A stretch of DNA of 64,000 bases from Dermanyssus gallinae (GCA_003439945.1 QVRM01000412.1:519001-583000), one strand, 5' to 3'; shown: positions 45,767 through 59,030, numbered from the stretch's first letter. Numbers and translations are program-made. Notes: generated by a model from the sequence alone, not told the origin.

Positions 45767-46390
45767 GTTCGGCTTTCGGCAGAAGAACGAGCTCTCAGAC
45801 GAACCTTGACAACATAGAGAGCGATCGAGAGCGGGAGAGAGAGAGAAAGCAACAGGTGTACTTATTCACCGTTTATACGGCTACCTACTTCGATTCGTCC
45901 CTTCGACGTATACAGGCGTATCGCCGAGAAAATATTCGTTCTTAGTTCAGGAGTTTGCTACGTGATTCCACTTACTACGCTTTCAGCGCCCCTTTGTTGT
46001 TTGTTCCCATTTTTGGGTATAGATGTATAAGCATGGTCGGCTCTCTTCCACGCCCCGTCTACAGTTTACACAGTCGAGTCCGAGGCTGCTATCCGAGTGC
46101 GAGTTGTGGTCGTAATAGAGGTCGCTATTATTATTATGAGCTTGAGAGCTCAGCACGGCTTTAACAGCACTAGCCTAGCAGTAGCAAGTGATTCGACGAT
46201 TGTAATGGCTCAGACCTGATGATGATAATAATAACAATAATAACAAGAATTTGATTGCAAACGATACGAATTAAATCATGCGTCCCTAAAACTAAGTTTA
46301 CTATTGTGTGTGTGTATATATATATATATAATCGAGACATTCTAGGTGGTGATGGTGGTTTTGTTGATGTCATTTTCTGCTGTCGCTGAT

Positions 46391-47850
46391 CTAGTCCTGC
46401 ATGTCCTCGGGTATTTCGTGAGGATTGAGTATTCCCGGCACAGAGATTTGGACCTTCCGCTTTTCTTGTTCGGCAAGTCGTAGAGCAGCTTCACGCTCTT
46501 CCAAATAGAGGTCCGAATCGTCCTCGCCAGTGAATTCCTGCAAAAACGATTGTAGCACTATATCAATTAAAGAAGGAATTTTATATACATACATACAACT
46601 AAGTAACATCGACGATATACGTAAAAGCGGCTTGTTTGAGTGACGCAACCTCTATACAATACATAACAATACAAAGTCTCCTTTATTGAAAAACGCAAAC
46701 GCGTTATTCACCACTTCGACATTAGTAACTTCCGGGGGAGTAATTGACACACCACTACGAAGATTATTTGGACGTAATGTGAAAAAGGTACTAAAGGTAT
46801 TACTCCGGATTAGTTGTTTAAAAAGTCTCACGTCAACTTGCATTTGGTACTCGCTCACGATTTGCACTCGCTGGAGCAGTTCTACATCTTTTCTATAAAA
46901 AGGCGCCCACACGTGTGAACAGTATGTCCACTTTGTTACAACAAGAGTATTATACAGTTGTATGTACATTGCTGGGTCATGCCTGATAAACGCTCTAATA
47001 ATGAGATTGCACAGCCGAGACGCAGATTTTACAACTTCGGCGATTTGAGAAGTACACTTCGTTTGACAATCAAACCTAGGTCTTTGTATATTGATACTTC
47101 AGGTATACTATGTCCGTTCATAAAATATGAAGTGTCGTCCGTGACTGTTTTCAGCACGGCACATTTAGAAGTGGATATTTTCATTCTATTCGAGTGGACC
47201 CATACTAGCACGGAATCAATTGCCTTCTGTAACTCGGCCTTGTCTTTGTCGTCTTTAACATCAACGTATATCTTTAGGTCGTCGGAAAGCTTGTAAATCA
47301 CGTCGAAAAATTGCATACAAGAGCGGCCCTAGGCAGGAACCCTGCGGGACTCCAGACAAACATGGAGCAGTACCAAACATAGCACTTTTTATCTTGACCC
47401 TAAAGCTCCTACTAGTGAGATAGGCTTGGCACCAATTTCGAACCCTAGGTCCGATGCCTAGCGATTCCATCTTGCATAGAACAATTGGCGGTCAACCCCA
47501 TCAAAAACACAAGAAAAGTCAAAGTAAACGATGTGAACCTCTGTGAGCTTAACTTAACAATTTTACATATTCCCAGTATTTAGTCGTGTACAATTTTTTT
47601 GTGAACTTCTAATACAGCCGGTCAAACTTTACTACGAGTACAAAAAGTTGGACTGGTGTACTCGCTTTCAGAGTGACTCCAAGAAACTAACCCTTATCTG
47701 CACGAGGAAATCCCGTAGATGTTCCTTAAACTGGGGTACGTTCTGGTCGAGGTGGATGAAACCTTGAACGGTGACCTTTACTTGATTACTGTTGGGACAG
47801 AAATAAACGAAATCATTAATCGTTAGGATAGGAAACATGACACTAATAAT

Positions 47851-47884
<34 letters not shown>

Positions 47885-50800
47885 CCACGCATGAACGCCT
47901 GAAGAAGCGAGCGCATTATTAGCTCCTTTACTACTTTAGATTTTCCGAAACAAAAACTATATTATATCGAAACAAAAACTAAATAGTATCCCTTGCGGTA
48001 GCATTAGTAGCACATAAAATGAGTAAGTACCCTTTTGGTCAGGCGGTCCCAAAAGCATCAAATTTAACAAGTAGTTAACCAAATCGGCTGATCTGCCTTT
48101 TGTTCTGCGCAGCCTGTTGTATATCGTATTGATGTTTACGCAGTAAACAATGCGCCGAAAAATGCATTTGCTACGTACAAGCCGACGTTATTCGGTTGAC
48201 AGTATTACCGTCCATAGATCTCTTCTTTTTGTTTTTTGTCTCGAGGTAATGAATGCCATGCAATTCTGAGTCTGACGGGGGGGAGGAATCCGAATTTAGT
48301 GAGTTTGTGGGTCCCTCACTAGTCACTGCTAGCTGCCAGTGACGCATGTGCGTCATGCATTCCCAAAACAAATTAATCTAACAAAATAAAGCATACTTTT
48401 GAGTAGGATCTGGTGTTCCCTCGGTATCATGCATTCGCTGTGCAGCAGCCAGTCCAGATCGACACAAATCTTCTCTAACACTTTCGTCACGTCACTTCGC
48501 TCTCACACAGGAGAGAGTAGCGACCCATGATCGGCGCAAATCAAGCTGAGCTAATATAAAGATCATGTCATATATGACAGGCTTTTCACTGGAAAAATAT
48601 ATAATTGTTTCTTAACCAATTACGCACTCGGTGAGGTGAGGGAACGCCGCTTTCAGTAGGTTGCCGACAAATTGCTGGATGTAGAGAGTGTTGTCGGTTA
48701 CACCCGGTGCCAGCGGAGCTTGGATCTTGCCCGAGTCGACCAGCGAGAACATATACGCGAGCAAAGTTGCCTGTTGGGCAAGGCCTGCCGAGTGGCTGGT
48801 ATCGGTCACCACACTGAGCAGATGCTGCAGGATATCAGTGTAGAAGGTCTGGTAGAATTGTTGCGCAGCCGCCTGCCGTAGAAGGAATCACACAGAAATA
48901 CACATAGAATAGAATACATTATTATGGTGACCATACAAGAATATTATACCACGAGGGCACGAAAAGTATATATATATATATATATATATAACATAATTTA
49001 GAACCATTAGATCTCCTTGAATGACTGCTCGAACGAATGACGCAGTTTGATTCTGACCAGAAGGCACACATATTATATAAGAGCCTTACATTTACAACAA
49101 AAAATACAAATAAATCTACAAGCCTACGTCATGCACTTGCACAGGCTGCTATTGATACGCACCTCTTCCAATGCGATGCTCCTCAGCAGAACGAGAAGTA
49201 TTTCAAGGCCGATGTCAGCAACATTTCGCATCGTATGTTTAAACGCCCATACAATTGAGTCTAAAACGAGTTTAAACTTTTCCGGTGATAACTGCAGAAG
49301 AGCGGGAAACGTTTGCACGACCATGGCCTGTAGTAACAAATACAGATGCAACCGATGCTCCGGGAACTCCTCGAAATCCTTGTTAATCATCTCCAATGTC
49401 ACCTGTATGAAGAACACTATCCGTTAAGAGTAGCAAAAAGCATCAACGACACAAATAAGGCTGCTAATCTTCGTGTCGTATAGTCGGTGTTTCTTAAGAT
49501 GAGCAAGCAACAGCAACAAAATCACAACAACGAACCTTAAAAAGTGCATCAAAGACTGTAGGGATGAAAGGAATTAATAGAGAGTTCATCCTGTGGACGA
49601 TGGTAGTCATTGTCTGCAGTACTTCGGGCTCTCGGGCCTCGGCAACGGGACACACGAGGTAGTCCTGCAGAACAGCGTCCAGCAGAGGCTGGATAAAGTT
49701 GTCCAGCACGAGTTTAGGTTCGTCGGACTTGGACACCCAACAGGCAATCAGCTTTAGCACCTCCTTTTTAACGGTGCGCATCGACCGAATTAAAGGCTGC
49801 TTCGTTACTGCCTCGCCGTGCGTCTGAATAGCAGCACAGATATTCTCGGACATCACCTGTAAGAGAGAAAGATACATATATCTCCAATACTTTTACGGTA
49901 CTTGGGACGCCATAAGCAATCACTGGATGTGACCTCTAGATTTCTCAACAACAAAGATTCCACCCAGAGTTAAAATATAATCAGGATAATGAAAAACGAA
50001 GACATTATACGATTGATTTGAGTTAATATTTTTAGTCTTTGCAAACACCTAAATACAAAATTTGTAAATGCCTTCCAATAAAAAGTACGCGGATTTCAAT
50101 CATTAATGTACTTATATAAACGGTTTGCTTTTACGGTGTAATTAATGTACTTATTAAATTCGGTGGACAGCATTGCAGCGTTAAGAACTTACTGCTTAAG
50201 TAATGCTCTATGTACTCTACTATATGCAGCAGGTCTTAATAATAAGCAGCACAATTTGCTAGAATCGGGGTTTGATACTATTTTCCGCCGACACAGCCAA
50301 CCTTACTGCATGTTCGAATGTACATCAAAACTATTGTGCAACACACCACTTTGTATCATAGTAAAGTCACCAGCATAATCATATTATAAAAACTAGCTTT
50401 AAAAAAAAATATATATATATATTGCACTGACCTTGTACACGTTAAGCATATCCAGATAGATTCGACCTAGTTGTGTGACGTAAGCATGTCCCAGAGATTT
50501 ACAAGCACGATAGTTCGTCTTAAGGATGTTGCCGAGCTGCTTGACTGCATCTGGATCCTTAAGGATATCAACGTTCTTTGTCGCCTGGTTAATGATGTCG
50601 TCCCACACCATGTTAGGCAGCTGCATGTACTTCTCGATGAGGCGCTCCTGGCGAACCTGCTCCGTTTCGGAGCTGATCATGTAGCCCACCGCCTCACAGA
50701 ACGTATGCACTTGTTGAGGCTGAAGGTCGTAAATAATCGACGAGATGTTCGCCAGAATCTCCTCGATAAACGGTTGGACTTCACCGACTTGTACCTGCAT

Positions 50801-53793
50801 ATGAATTGGTTGTGAGACACAAGGGGTAGTATAACATCGAAGTTAGTTTCGCTTAAAATCGAGCCAATTCACCTGCCAGGATATCTCTAAACTAGGATAA
50901 AAATTCAGAAAAAAGACAATCTACCTCTACTTGCCGAACTTCCACGCGACTGTCAGCTGACACAGATACAATGTTCAAGAAAAAGAACATTATATATGTA
51001 TATATATATAGACCTTATTTTAAACTGTGAGCAGAATTCGAAGTCTTTCAAACCAAAATTCAGGATATCAAATTTACGGTTACGAATCGCTACAGGACAC
51101 ACGTATCATGAGGTCATAAGGGCCAAATGGAGAAACGTTTGGTCCAGTTGTACATGTGATACTAAAATGTGCTTGTTTTTCACTTACCTGCACAAAGTGT
51201 CTCTTGCACTTTTGAGCAATTTTGATAAAGGTGTCGCAGGCCATATCCTGGACGCCCTCATGCGTCTCGTGCATAAACTCAAACAGCTTATTAACGACTG
51301 TCTTCAGGAACTTCCAGTGGGCACGAAGAAACCGCGGATACTGCCCGACCACATACATGATATTCGACGCAATGATGGCCTTATTGTCCTTACCACGCTT
51401 TTGTTCACACAGGCCGAGCAGGTCCTTAATGACGGTCACCAGGAAACGTTTCTCGTCTTCTTCATGCATGGCGCCCGAAATCGAGCCGATAGCCCAACAA
51501 AGGGTATTTAGGTTCTTCCATGACCACTCCACGCCATTCACCTGCTTATGGAGTTTCTCAGTCATGATTCGATCTGTGTCTTGGCAGTCGAGGTGGGTCA
51601 GGTAGACTGCAAGGAGACGGCAGGTTTGAAGATCACGACCAGGAGAACAGATATGAGTGGCTTTCGTCAGTGTAAGGTGTAGGTGTCTCAACAATGCCTC
51701 TTGCCAATCACTGTCACTGTTGACTAAGCATTTTTTCTTCCTCATTTATAGGAAATCTCCTCGTCTATATGCTAATTGTTAAGGCCAAGCCGTTTTGTTT
51801 AAGGACGTTTAGGCGGAGCAAATTGAAGATATATATGAATGAGAGAATTTGAAGACCTAAATTGTTGTATATATATATATATATATATATACAAAATAAA
51901 AAATACATACCGAGCAAGATGGCTTAGTGGCAAAAGCCTTTGCCTTGCATTCGGGAGGACTGGGTTTGAGACCCAGACCGGCCACTCTTAAATTGGTTTG
52001 CATGGTTTCCAATCTAGACAAGCTAAATGCAGGCGTGGATTAAAATTCGCCATGACTTGAAAAACCGTACACGGGCCTTACGGAAAATCTTAAAGAAAAT
52101 ATATATATATTGTGAAGAGTTAAAAATAGAACCACACGTACCGAGGCATTCGCGCATGTTTTTGTAGAGGGTCATCGAGTCCGTATCCTTCATGAATTCA
52201 CGTACAACTTCGCCCTGGTCGTTCTCGACGACCAGCACCTCTTCAGGCTTGGCCATGCGCCCGATCATGATGGAGCGTAGCTGACTTAGCACCGGGGCGT
52301 ATAGCCTTCGACGGTTCTGATGGTGCTGTCATTCGAACACGAGCATTGCCTCAGTTTCATTGACTCACGCCACGTTTCAATAGCAATATTATAATTCAAC
52401 TATCTACAGTATTCTACAGTACAACATACAAAAAGTAATAATTAACGATACCGTTGTTCTGCTCAGTTAGATCATCAGTTCCCTTAGCTCGAGCAAACGT
52501 CTATAGCAAAAGGAAAGTTCCCTCATGACCTAGGCGGCTAGCTACTGGTGCAAAGCCTGGTTTCGCGCCCCTGCAACTGGAGTTTACCTGTCGGGTGGTG
52601 TCTGTTGGTCCGAACGGCATCTGGAACTGCATAGCTAGCGATGGTGAGTGAAGAGTTGTGCCACCACTCATCGTGAGTCCGGTCGACATGCAATCGTTGC
52701 TTCTGTATAGCTCCTGCGCCAGGAATCCCCAGTACTCGAGGCAGATCTTGAAGATCTCAACGTCTTCCACCTCGGAAATGAGAAGCAGCAACTTGAGTGC
52801 TTCTAGCAACACCTCAATGTTATGGCTCTGCTCCATGAGTGTGGTACGCGTCTTGAGCATCGTGCAGAGAAACAGGGCCAGATTCTGAATGAACTTCTGC
52901 TCCATATCGGAGCCAGCAGCGTAAGCCGCCTTTACATTTGTGTCCGGGGGAATAATCTGCGACATCTGCTTCATGGTCTCGACGAAGAGGAACGTAAACT
53001 GCTCCGAGTAACTATCCGTCGTTACGGCGCCAATTTCGTTAAGGCACTTCAGTGTCACGTTACGGAACAGGTTCACGTTGAGAAACTTGAACACGAGCGT
53101 TTGGATCAGCTTCGTCTCGAAGATGTAGCCAAGCGGAATCCAGTTGAGGAAACGCAACAGCGTCTCCAACGTCGCCTCGACGAGCACTGGGTTGCACGAG
53201 TTCTCCATGACGTACTGGCAGAGATTATGTACCTGCGAAAACTCTGAGCACATGCTCTCCTTGAGATGCTTGGCCTTCGTCTGCGTCATCGTGCCGCAGC
53301 TGAAGTCGAAGAGCTCCTCCGAGAGAAGCTTTAGGATAACCATGTTGTTTCGACACAGCGCCTCGTTTGTCTTCGACGCACCAACAATGTCCGAGATGAA
53401 CGTGGGCCAGTTCTTTGGCCACTCCCGCTTCAGTATGAGAACGAGAACCATGTTTAGTTTGTTTAGGTACACCCGTTCGGATGTAATCGTGCAGCGATCC
53501 TGCGACGTTTTAATGATCAGGCCGACAATGTACTTTTTGATACCCTCGCACTGATTTCGGGGTAGAATCTTCCACCGTGTCTTAATCACATTCTCGAGTA
53601 TCTGCAGGGCAAAATATTTTGTTTGCTGATTTTTCGAATATTCCAGAATTGTGTCCACACGAGTCCACGCATCCGGATGTTCCTGTAACGAAAGGGATAC
53701 AATTTCATTCACAATTTTGGCACGTATGCGTATAATTATAAGGGCGGGCGCAATATTCATATATTAATTTATATTATTCATATTCATTATCTA

Positions 53794-53878
<85 letters not shown>

Positions 53879-54134
53879 GAATAACCTCCGCAGTCGCCAT
53901 GAAAACACGATGCACGTATGTGGCCAACTTAAATAAGGCCAGATTTACCTTCAGACTAGTGAGAACCTCCTGGGCAGTTCGCTGAGTAGCCCCTGTCGTT
54001 GTGTACATGGCCTGGACCACGGTGTCAAGGAGGTTAATGTCGAGCTTCTGATTGAAGTCGAGAAGCTGACGTGCTACCTCCGGCCCACCGAGGGCCACAC
54101 CGCCTCCGCCGTTCATCGCCGCTGGGAATGTCAT
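46391..54134 (-). CDS. XPO1: Exportin-1 (CRM1), complete 10-exon coding region
   Basis: Exons are 54134-53949, 53682-52588, 52316-52142, 51606-51188, 50794-50432, 49856-49536, 49402-49163, 48872-48628, 47788-47692 and 46537-46391 (TAG stop). They total 3288 nt, or 1095 residues against 1071 in human, with all phases matching. The product is the karyopherin that exports leucine-rich NES cargo with RanGTP through nuclear pores. The start ATG has an in-frame TGA upstream and precedes a Gly-rich stretch, then the conserved [17 protein letters not shown]. The Ran-binding CRIME region is in exons 1-2, the Xpo1 domain in exon 2, the regulatory HEAT9 loop ([19 protein letters not shown]) in exon 3, the NES groove in exon 4 and the CRM1 C-terminal domain in exons 5-10. 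The reactive cysteine equivalent to human Cys528 is retained as Cys552 ([13 protein letters not shown], codon at 51409-51407). Residues about 408-430 form a non-conserved insertion relative to human. The exon 3 acceptor has a weak polypyrimidine tract. No frameshift is seen. Confidence 0.97.
46652..47545 (-). pseudogene. Non-LTR retrotransposon reverse transcriptase remnant (jockey/CR1-like) in XPO1 intron 9
   Basis: On the minus strand, [20 protein letters not shown] resembles RT motif A and [18 protein letters not shown] is motif B. A deletion or frameshift then leads to [20 protein letters not shown] (the YADD region, degenerate). [23 protein letters not shown] and the thumb and tail blocks [20 protein letters not shown] and [14 protein letters not shown] follow. 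Several frameshifts make it non-functional. It is in the same orientation as XPO1, between the exons ending at 47692 and starting at 46537. The family assignment within the jockey/CR1 group is approximate. Confidence 0.75.
48205..48365 (-). repeat. Dispersed repeat R2, copy 2, in XPO1 intron 8
   Basis: The minus strand reads AATGCATGACGCACATGCGT, GTGACTAGTGAGGGACCCAC and ATTCGGATTCCTCC, matching 7545-7665. A short open frame runs through it but is not recognised. Confidence 0.5.
51911..51990 (+). repeat. tRNA-Ala-like SINE head or tRNA pseudogene in XPO1 intron 3
   Basis: A box TGGCTTAGTGG is at 51920-51930 and B box GGTTTGAGACC at 51963-51973. The T-stem CTGGG/CCCAG is perfect with a 7-nt loop, and the D-arm stem GGC/GCC is present. 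The anticodon-loop position reads CTTGCAT (TGC, Ala). The acceptor stem does not pair, so this is not a working tRNA gene. Confidence 0.6.
53797..53874. repeat. (TA)n microsatellite in XPO1 intron 1
   Basis: 78 bp of pure TA, taking up nearly a third of the 266-bp first coding intron. Confidence 0.95.
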
Positions 54135-54284
54135 TCCCTTCCGCTTAGGTCACCAGGATGAAAAACACTACCAGTCGACTCTGTTGAAAACTCTTTTCAG
54201 CACGCTCGTCTTTCCACCCAAAACTTCCACCCAATTCCCAATCTTCCGCGGTCTTACTCTCCTCGCTGGGATGATATCATGTAC
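54135..54284 (-). other. Probable XPO1 5' untranslated exon part
   Basis: Upstream of the XPO1 start, a CT-rich tract followed by AAAACAG at about 54285-54300 (minus strand) makes a good splice acceptor. The first exon may therefore continue to about 54284, with a separate non-coding exon further up. If so, the leader contains a short upstream ORF (MISSQRGE then stop) starting near its 5' edge. This is inferred from sequence only. Confidence 0.4.
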
Positions 54285-54299
54285 CTGTTTTGAGAAAGA

Positions 54300-55730
54300 G
54301 AGAGAGATGGGCATACAAACAGAGAACACATGTTAGCAACCGATCAGCAGAGATGCGCAGGCTTCTCCGTATATAGACGGAAACGACCGCTTAAATACTA
54401 TGCGGCATGCTCTATGCTAATAATAACTGAAAACAAGCTCTACAGCAACAGCACAGATTTGCACAATTATGGGGAAAAACGTTAAAAGTGCTTTGAACCC
54501 GTTGGGTGGAGGCCTCAAGTATGGCGCAGCACGTATTGAGCATGTGTGTTTGGAGGGTGTTTGTTCACAACGTTTGTAAACAGCCGTCAAAGCGCTTCCG
54601 TTATCATCTTATTCACGAAACAGGAATGGTTTACCGCATAGAATGGCTAGTAGTCACATACATGCGCGCACTGTATACGTTTATATACTTATACCCTTGA
54701 TTTTATGTTTGTTCATGATGAGAATAATAATAATGATAATAATGGGAGTGTAAAGGTGCGCACAATCGGTGCCATGTCAAACCAGAAGAAACCGGTGTTT
54801 TAATCGCCGTCATCGCGACCCTTATCGAGCGAAAGTAGCTCCCTAATTAGTAGATTCCGTAGCGGATCGGCCACAGCACGTGGCCACTCTGCTGGACTTG
54901 CATTAAACGAATACTCCACGAGATCGAACGAACTGAGAAGACACAAAACTGTGCGAGATCCAGCATGTTACAATGAAGGCCCGAAAAGGCCATAGAAAGA
55001 TTGTAATTCCTGTTAAGAATCTTTTTCCCATTTTAAGTCTAACTATACTCAAAAGATAATTCGGCACATTCGGCGTTTTCGTAATTCCACAGTACAAATG
55101 CCTCTGAACTGCCATACAAAAGGGCTCGAGGCCAGTCGCTTCATAGTGAGTGAGCACTTGAAGAAAGGCAGTGAGTGGCAAGACATAAGAAGAGCTTGAG
55201 GTTGACAATACAACATCGAAACACAGTCTTTTGACACTGTAACGAAAACTTTGCGCACAATTTTTTCCACATGATTGTGTTCGTACGCTTGGACTACGCC
55301 CAATAAATAGCACAAAACGTATGCGGCTGAGAAATAATGCAGCAGACGACCGCAATAAGTTTAATAAGTTGTCCAACTTGAAAAGTTTGAACTCCCGTAA
55401 TGACCTGAACATGTACGACTCTAGTCGTGCGATAGTGCCGTCGCACTGTCACGTGTCGTTTGTGCGGGACAGGACAAATGTCCATACTTCAAGAATTGCA
55501 TTGCACACTATGCATCAGCTATGATGAGGACACCATCTCTTCGCTCAGTCACAGATGATTCCTGAATACTGACTGCAATAAAGTAAGCCTTAAGTGTTTT
55601 AAGTCAACCAAGACCGAAATAAGGGACATCGGCACCCATTCCCAGAAAAAAGTTTGCTTCAAACAAAAATCCATCTCTCTCAACATCTGAACAACTCAGG
55701 CGCGCTCTTTGTCGTACGAATCTCGTAGTA
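54300..55730. other. XPO1 upstream flank, no gene found
   Basis: Probably includes the XPO1 promoter and any untranslated first exon, but no clear core promoter motif was identified. Confidence 0.4.
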
Positions 55731-55758
55731 GTAGTAGTAGTAGTAGTAGAAGTAGTGT

Positions 55759-55939
55759 CGAGCCCAGTGGCGTGGTGGCTTAAGTCTGCGCTTCGCAACC
55801 AAAGGAGACACATAAGTGCGCGGGTTTGAGCCCCACCGTTGCACATTTGTATTTATGGGGGTCCATCTATGAAGCAATGTGAAAAACAGTCCCATGGACG
55901 TTAAATCTTGGCTGAGGGTCAGCCCGAAAACTTTACTTA
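55759..55939 (+). repeat. tRNA-derived SINE (family S1), copy 4, inside a (TAG)n array
   Basis: A near full-length copy (GAGCCCAGTGGCGTGGTGG ... GGTTTGAGCCC ... CCCGAAAACTTTACTTA). It is flanked on both sides by TAGTAGTAG, so it appears inserted into, or to have duplicated, a trinucleotide array. Confidence 0.8.
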
Positions 55940-55959
55940 GTAGTAGTAGTAGTTGTTGT

Positions 55960-56520
55960 CGTCGTTGTAGCGGCAGAGGTGGTAGACATCGTGGTCTGAG
56001 AAATCAGAGATGGGGTAGCTAGTGGAGGTGGTACTGTGACAAGACCGAAAAAAACAAGAAGATACGACCCACCCCCGCCCCCCCCCGGCGACTTCCCCCG
56101 ATGCGTAGTGGCCGATCCGATGTGTGTGTCATCGAGCGCGTCGAGCCTGTTATGGCCTACACCATGACATCACCCCATAGGTAGATAGCCTAGGCACGAG
56201 ACCTAACGACGTGATAGGGCCATCGACGTGATATAGTAGTTGCATTCTGCCAATAGGCACCGCCAACAGCGAACGACAATCGACGAGGGATGGCGACGAT
56301 CAGCAATACTACCAGCAGGCAGGCGCATTTCGTAGAAGGAGGGACGTGCTTGCAGCCCGTATCAACACGTAATAACCGGGCTACTGCTACGTGTAATAAC
56401 CCACAGCCCAAGGAAAACGAAAGTAGATCCTATGGAAATGGGTGTAACGCATATATATATAGAAAATATTGTGACGATTTATTAATATTGACAATACGTT
56501 TGCACACTCGGCAGTGCTCG

Positions 56521-56581
<61 letters not shown>

Positions 56582-57310
56582 TATATATATATACACAATG
56601 TACAAATGTACAATGTACAAACCAACCCGGCTTTCTTAGCCTTTCCTAATGTGATTACCGGTAGTAGTAGTAGTTAGTTTCGACACGAGTCGAACATTAC
56701 CTTCAACAACTTTAACTAATAAACTAACTAATCATTTACATAATACGGAACAAAAAGCAGAGCTGCACCCCTTGCGGCGGAGCTTTACGAAACGACGAAA
56801 TCGCAATATGAGCGCCGGCGCCCTTTGAGTCTCGCCGCTGTGTCGCGCGTGAAAACGCTCATACACACCCACACAAACGCAGGGAGCAACGTAACTGATG
56901 ACAATTGCTCAGTAATTAATAAATCTCCGTCGGGTCCGTAGGCTGACAAGCATTAAAAAGCATCCACAAAGTAGATAAGGCCACCATCCAAAAAAAAGAG
57001 GCACAAATCGGGCACCAACAAATGTTTGAGATGAGAAAGTATATCAATGATGAAGTCGACGTTTTCCGTCCATAGATCAAGTTCGGAGTTCTTTTCCGGA
57101 ATTCACGTTTGTGTGTGTGTGTGTGTCTGTGAAAAATCTGTGAATTAACAACAGAAAACGAAAAACTAGTAGAAACCGCATCAACAGCCGCCGATGTATG
57201 AGATGCGCGAGTTTTTCAGTAGTAATTCATTCGAAGCAAAACGAAGCAACAAATGAATTTCAGGTAGAAAGTATAGTGAGCACGCTTCAAGACAAACCAA
57301 CCAGTAATTA
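55960..57310. other. No gene found
   Basis: Includes a C-run near 56073-56087, the 56524 TA array and a (TG)n run at 57110-57126. Confidence 0.5.
56524..56594. repeat. (TA)n microsatellite
   Basis: TA with one AAAT break, followed by triplicated ATGTACAA. Confidence 0.95.
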
Positions 57311-57639
57311 GCTAAACGTGCCTGCCGAGAGACACCAAGCAGACGGTAAGGTGCTGCTAAACGTGTTTATTCTCCACAACCGCAAGTCTGTCTTGCCGAG
57401 TGTCTCCGTTACCCGTCTTTACCGTCAACAACCGACAACGACAACAGCAGCAGCACACGATTGCATCAACCTTGTGAACATCAATGGTATGACAGTCATT
57501 TTCTCTCCGTTTCACTCTCTTGCACTGTTCTGCACTGCGAAGAGAGTATTGACTGAACAACTACTCCTCTCATACATCAACGGACAGCAGTGTGTCACTG
57601 AAGTAACAGTACCTACTCAGAGAAGGAAGCAATGGCAAC

Positions 57640-57770
57640 ATTCGATTACCTAGCAACAACACGCCACAACAACAAGAGCAGAAACAACAACAACAACAAC
57701 AACAACAGCAGCAGCAGCAGCAACAATAGCAGCAGTAACCACAACAACAACATAACGGGTGGCCACCACC
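57640..57770. repeat. (CAA)/(CAG) triplet-rich tract
   Basis: AACAACAAC and AGCAGCAGC runs. The plus frame gives poly-Asn and poly-Ser and has no recognisable domain. Confidence 0.85.
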
Positions 57771-57909
57771 ACAACACCATCAACATGAACAAAAACAATA
57801 CTGACAAAGGTAGAAACAATACAGCGAACAGAAGGAGAACAAACTTTGTGGTCGCATTATGTCGGGTTTTCAAGAAGGGCCTCTTTCACGTTCACGTGTC
57901 ACGGAAATG

Positions 57910-59030
57910 ACTCTTAACTAGTGAGTTTAGTAGTAAAGTTAATAGTGAGGTTGACCGAAATAACATAATACCGTAGAGCAATGATGCCGACAACAACAAC
58001 AGCAGCAACAACGAAGGACAACGGCAACAGCATTGTTCCGTAAACGTGCCCGCCAAATTTTGCCTAATATCACACCAGCCACGGTACGGCATCGTAGAAC
58101 CCGTACCAAAAAGAGTAATAATGATATGAATACTAATGATAGTACTGCTAACTACAAGACTAGAAAGTATAGAGAATTATTATTATTGAAATAGGGTAAA
58201 ATCTTCTTTGAAGAATTATTCACTTTGCGAGTGGACATACACTATGATGCGCTTGTCCGCATGCTCATCCTCCGACGCCGTGAAAGGAGACTGTGCGTAT
58301 TTGCGCGAGTTGGTAAAAAAAAACCTACAAAACAGATGCAGAGGACAAAGGAAAGGTAGATGAATGAACGGGATGAACAATATTACTAACAACAGCAAGA
58401 ACAACAGCAACAACAACAACAACAACAAACATAACAACAATAGCAGCAGCAGCGACACCGAGAACAACAATAACAGTTATAACCTGTTGTGCACCCGATT
58501 TACTACGCCACACTCATAAAATGAAGTGGAACGCACCTAGCTGAAACGGCAGCAAGAACGCCGTGCTATACAGTGCAACTCTTGTTGGGAGTTGCACTGG
58601 GAGGATATTAATTGAAGTAGCAGGTCTCTGTAGCCGTGAATAAGGTAACAGAAATAATGACAATAGTAGTACTAACGAGTAGGAGGTACAATCATTAGTT
58701 GTTGTAGAAGTAATCATATGAATATGAGAAGCTTATGGATGACACGTAAAAAAAGTTGCGTATTTCGTCGCATTCGAATGAGTTCGCACCAACAGTAAAG
58801 GCGGCAGCAGCAACAGTAACAACGCTTGGAGAAGTGCTAGCTGGTAGCAAAAGAAGTACGCGACCTATCTGCGACGACATGACGAATGCCATGCTTAGAC
58901 AACACGCTACGTAAGGAAGCTCGTTTCGTTTTTTTGTGTTTTCTTTTAAGTATTCCTACTCAATGTTGTTTTATTTAAAGTATTCTTACTCAATGTCCTC
59001 CGTCTAACCGTTTGGATAGAACTTTTTTTT
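57910..59030. other. No gene found
   Basis: Scattered AAC triplets at 58390-58440 and unremarkable sequence. Confidence 0.5.

Noticed and set aside
51911..51990. Functional tRNA-Ala gene
   Set aside because: The T-arm and boxes are good, but the acceptor stem and most of the anticodon stem do not pair.
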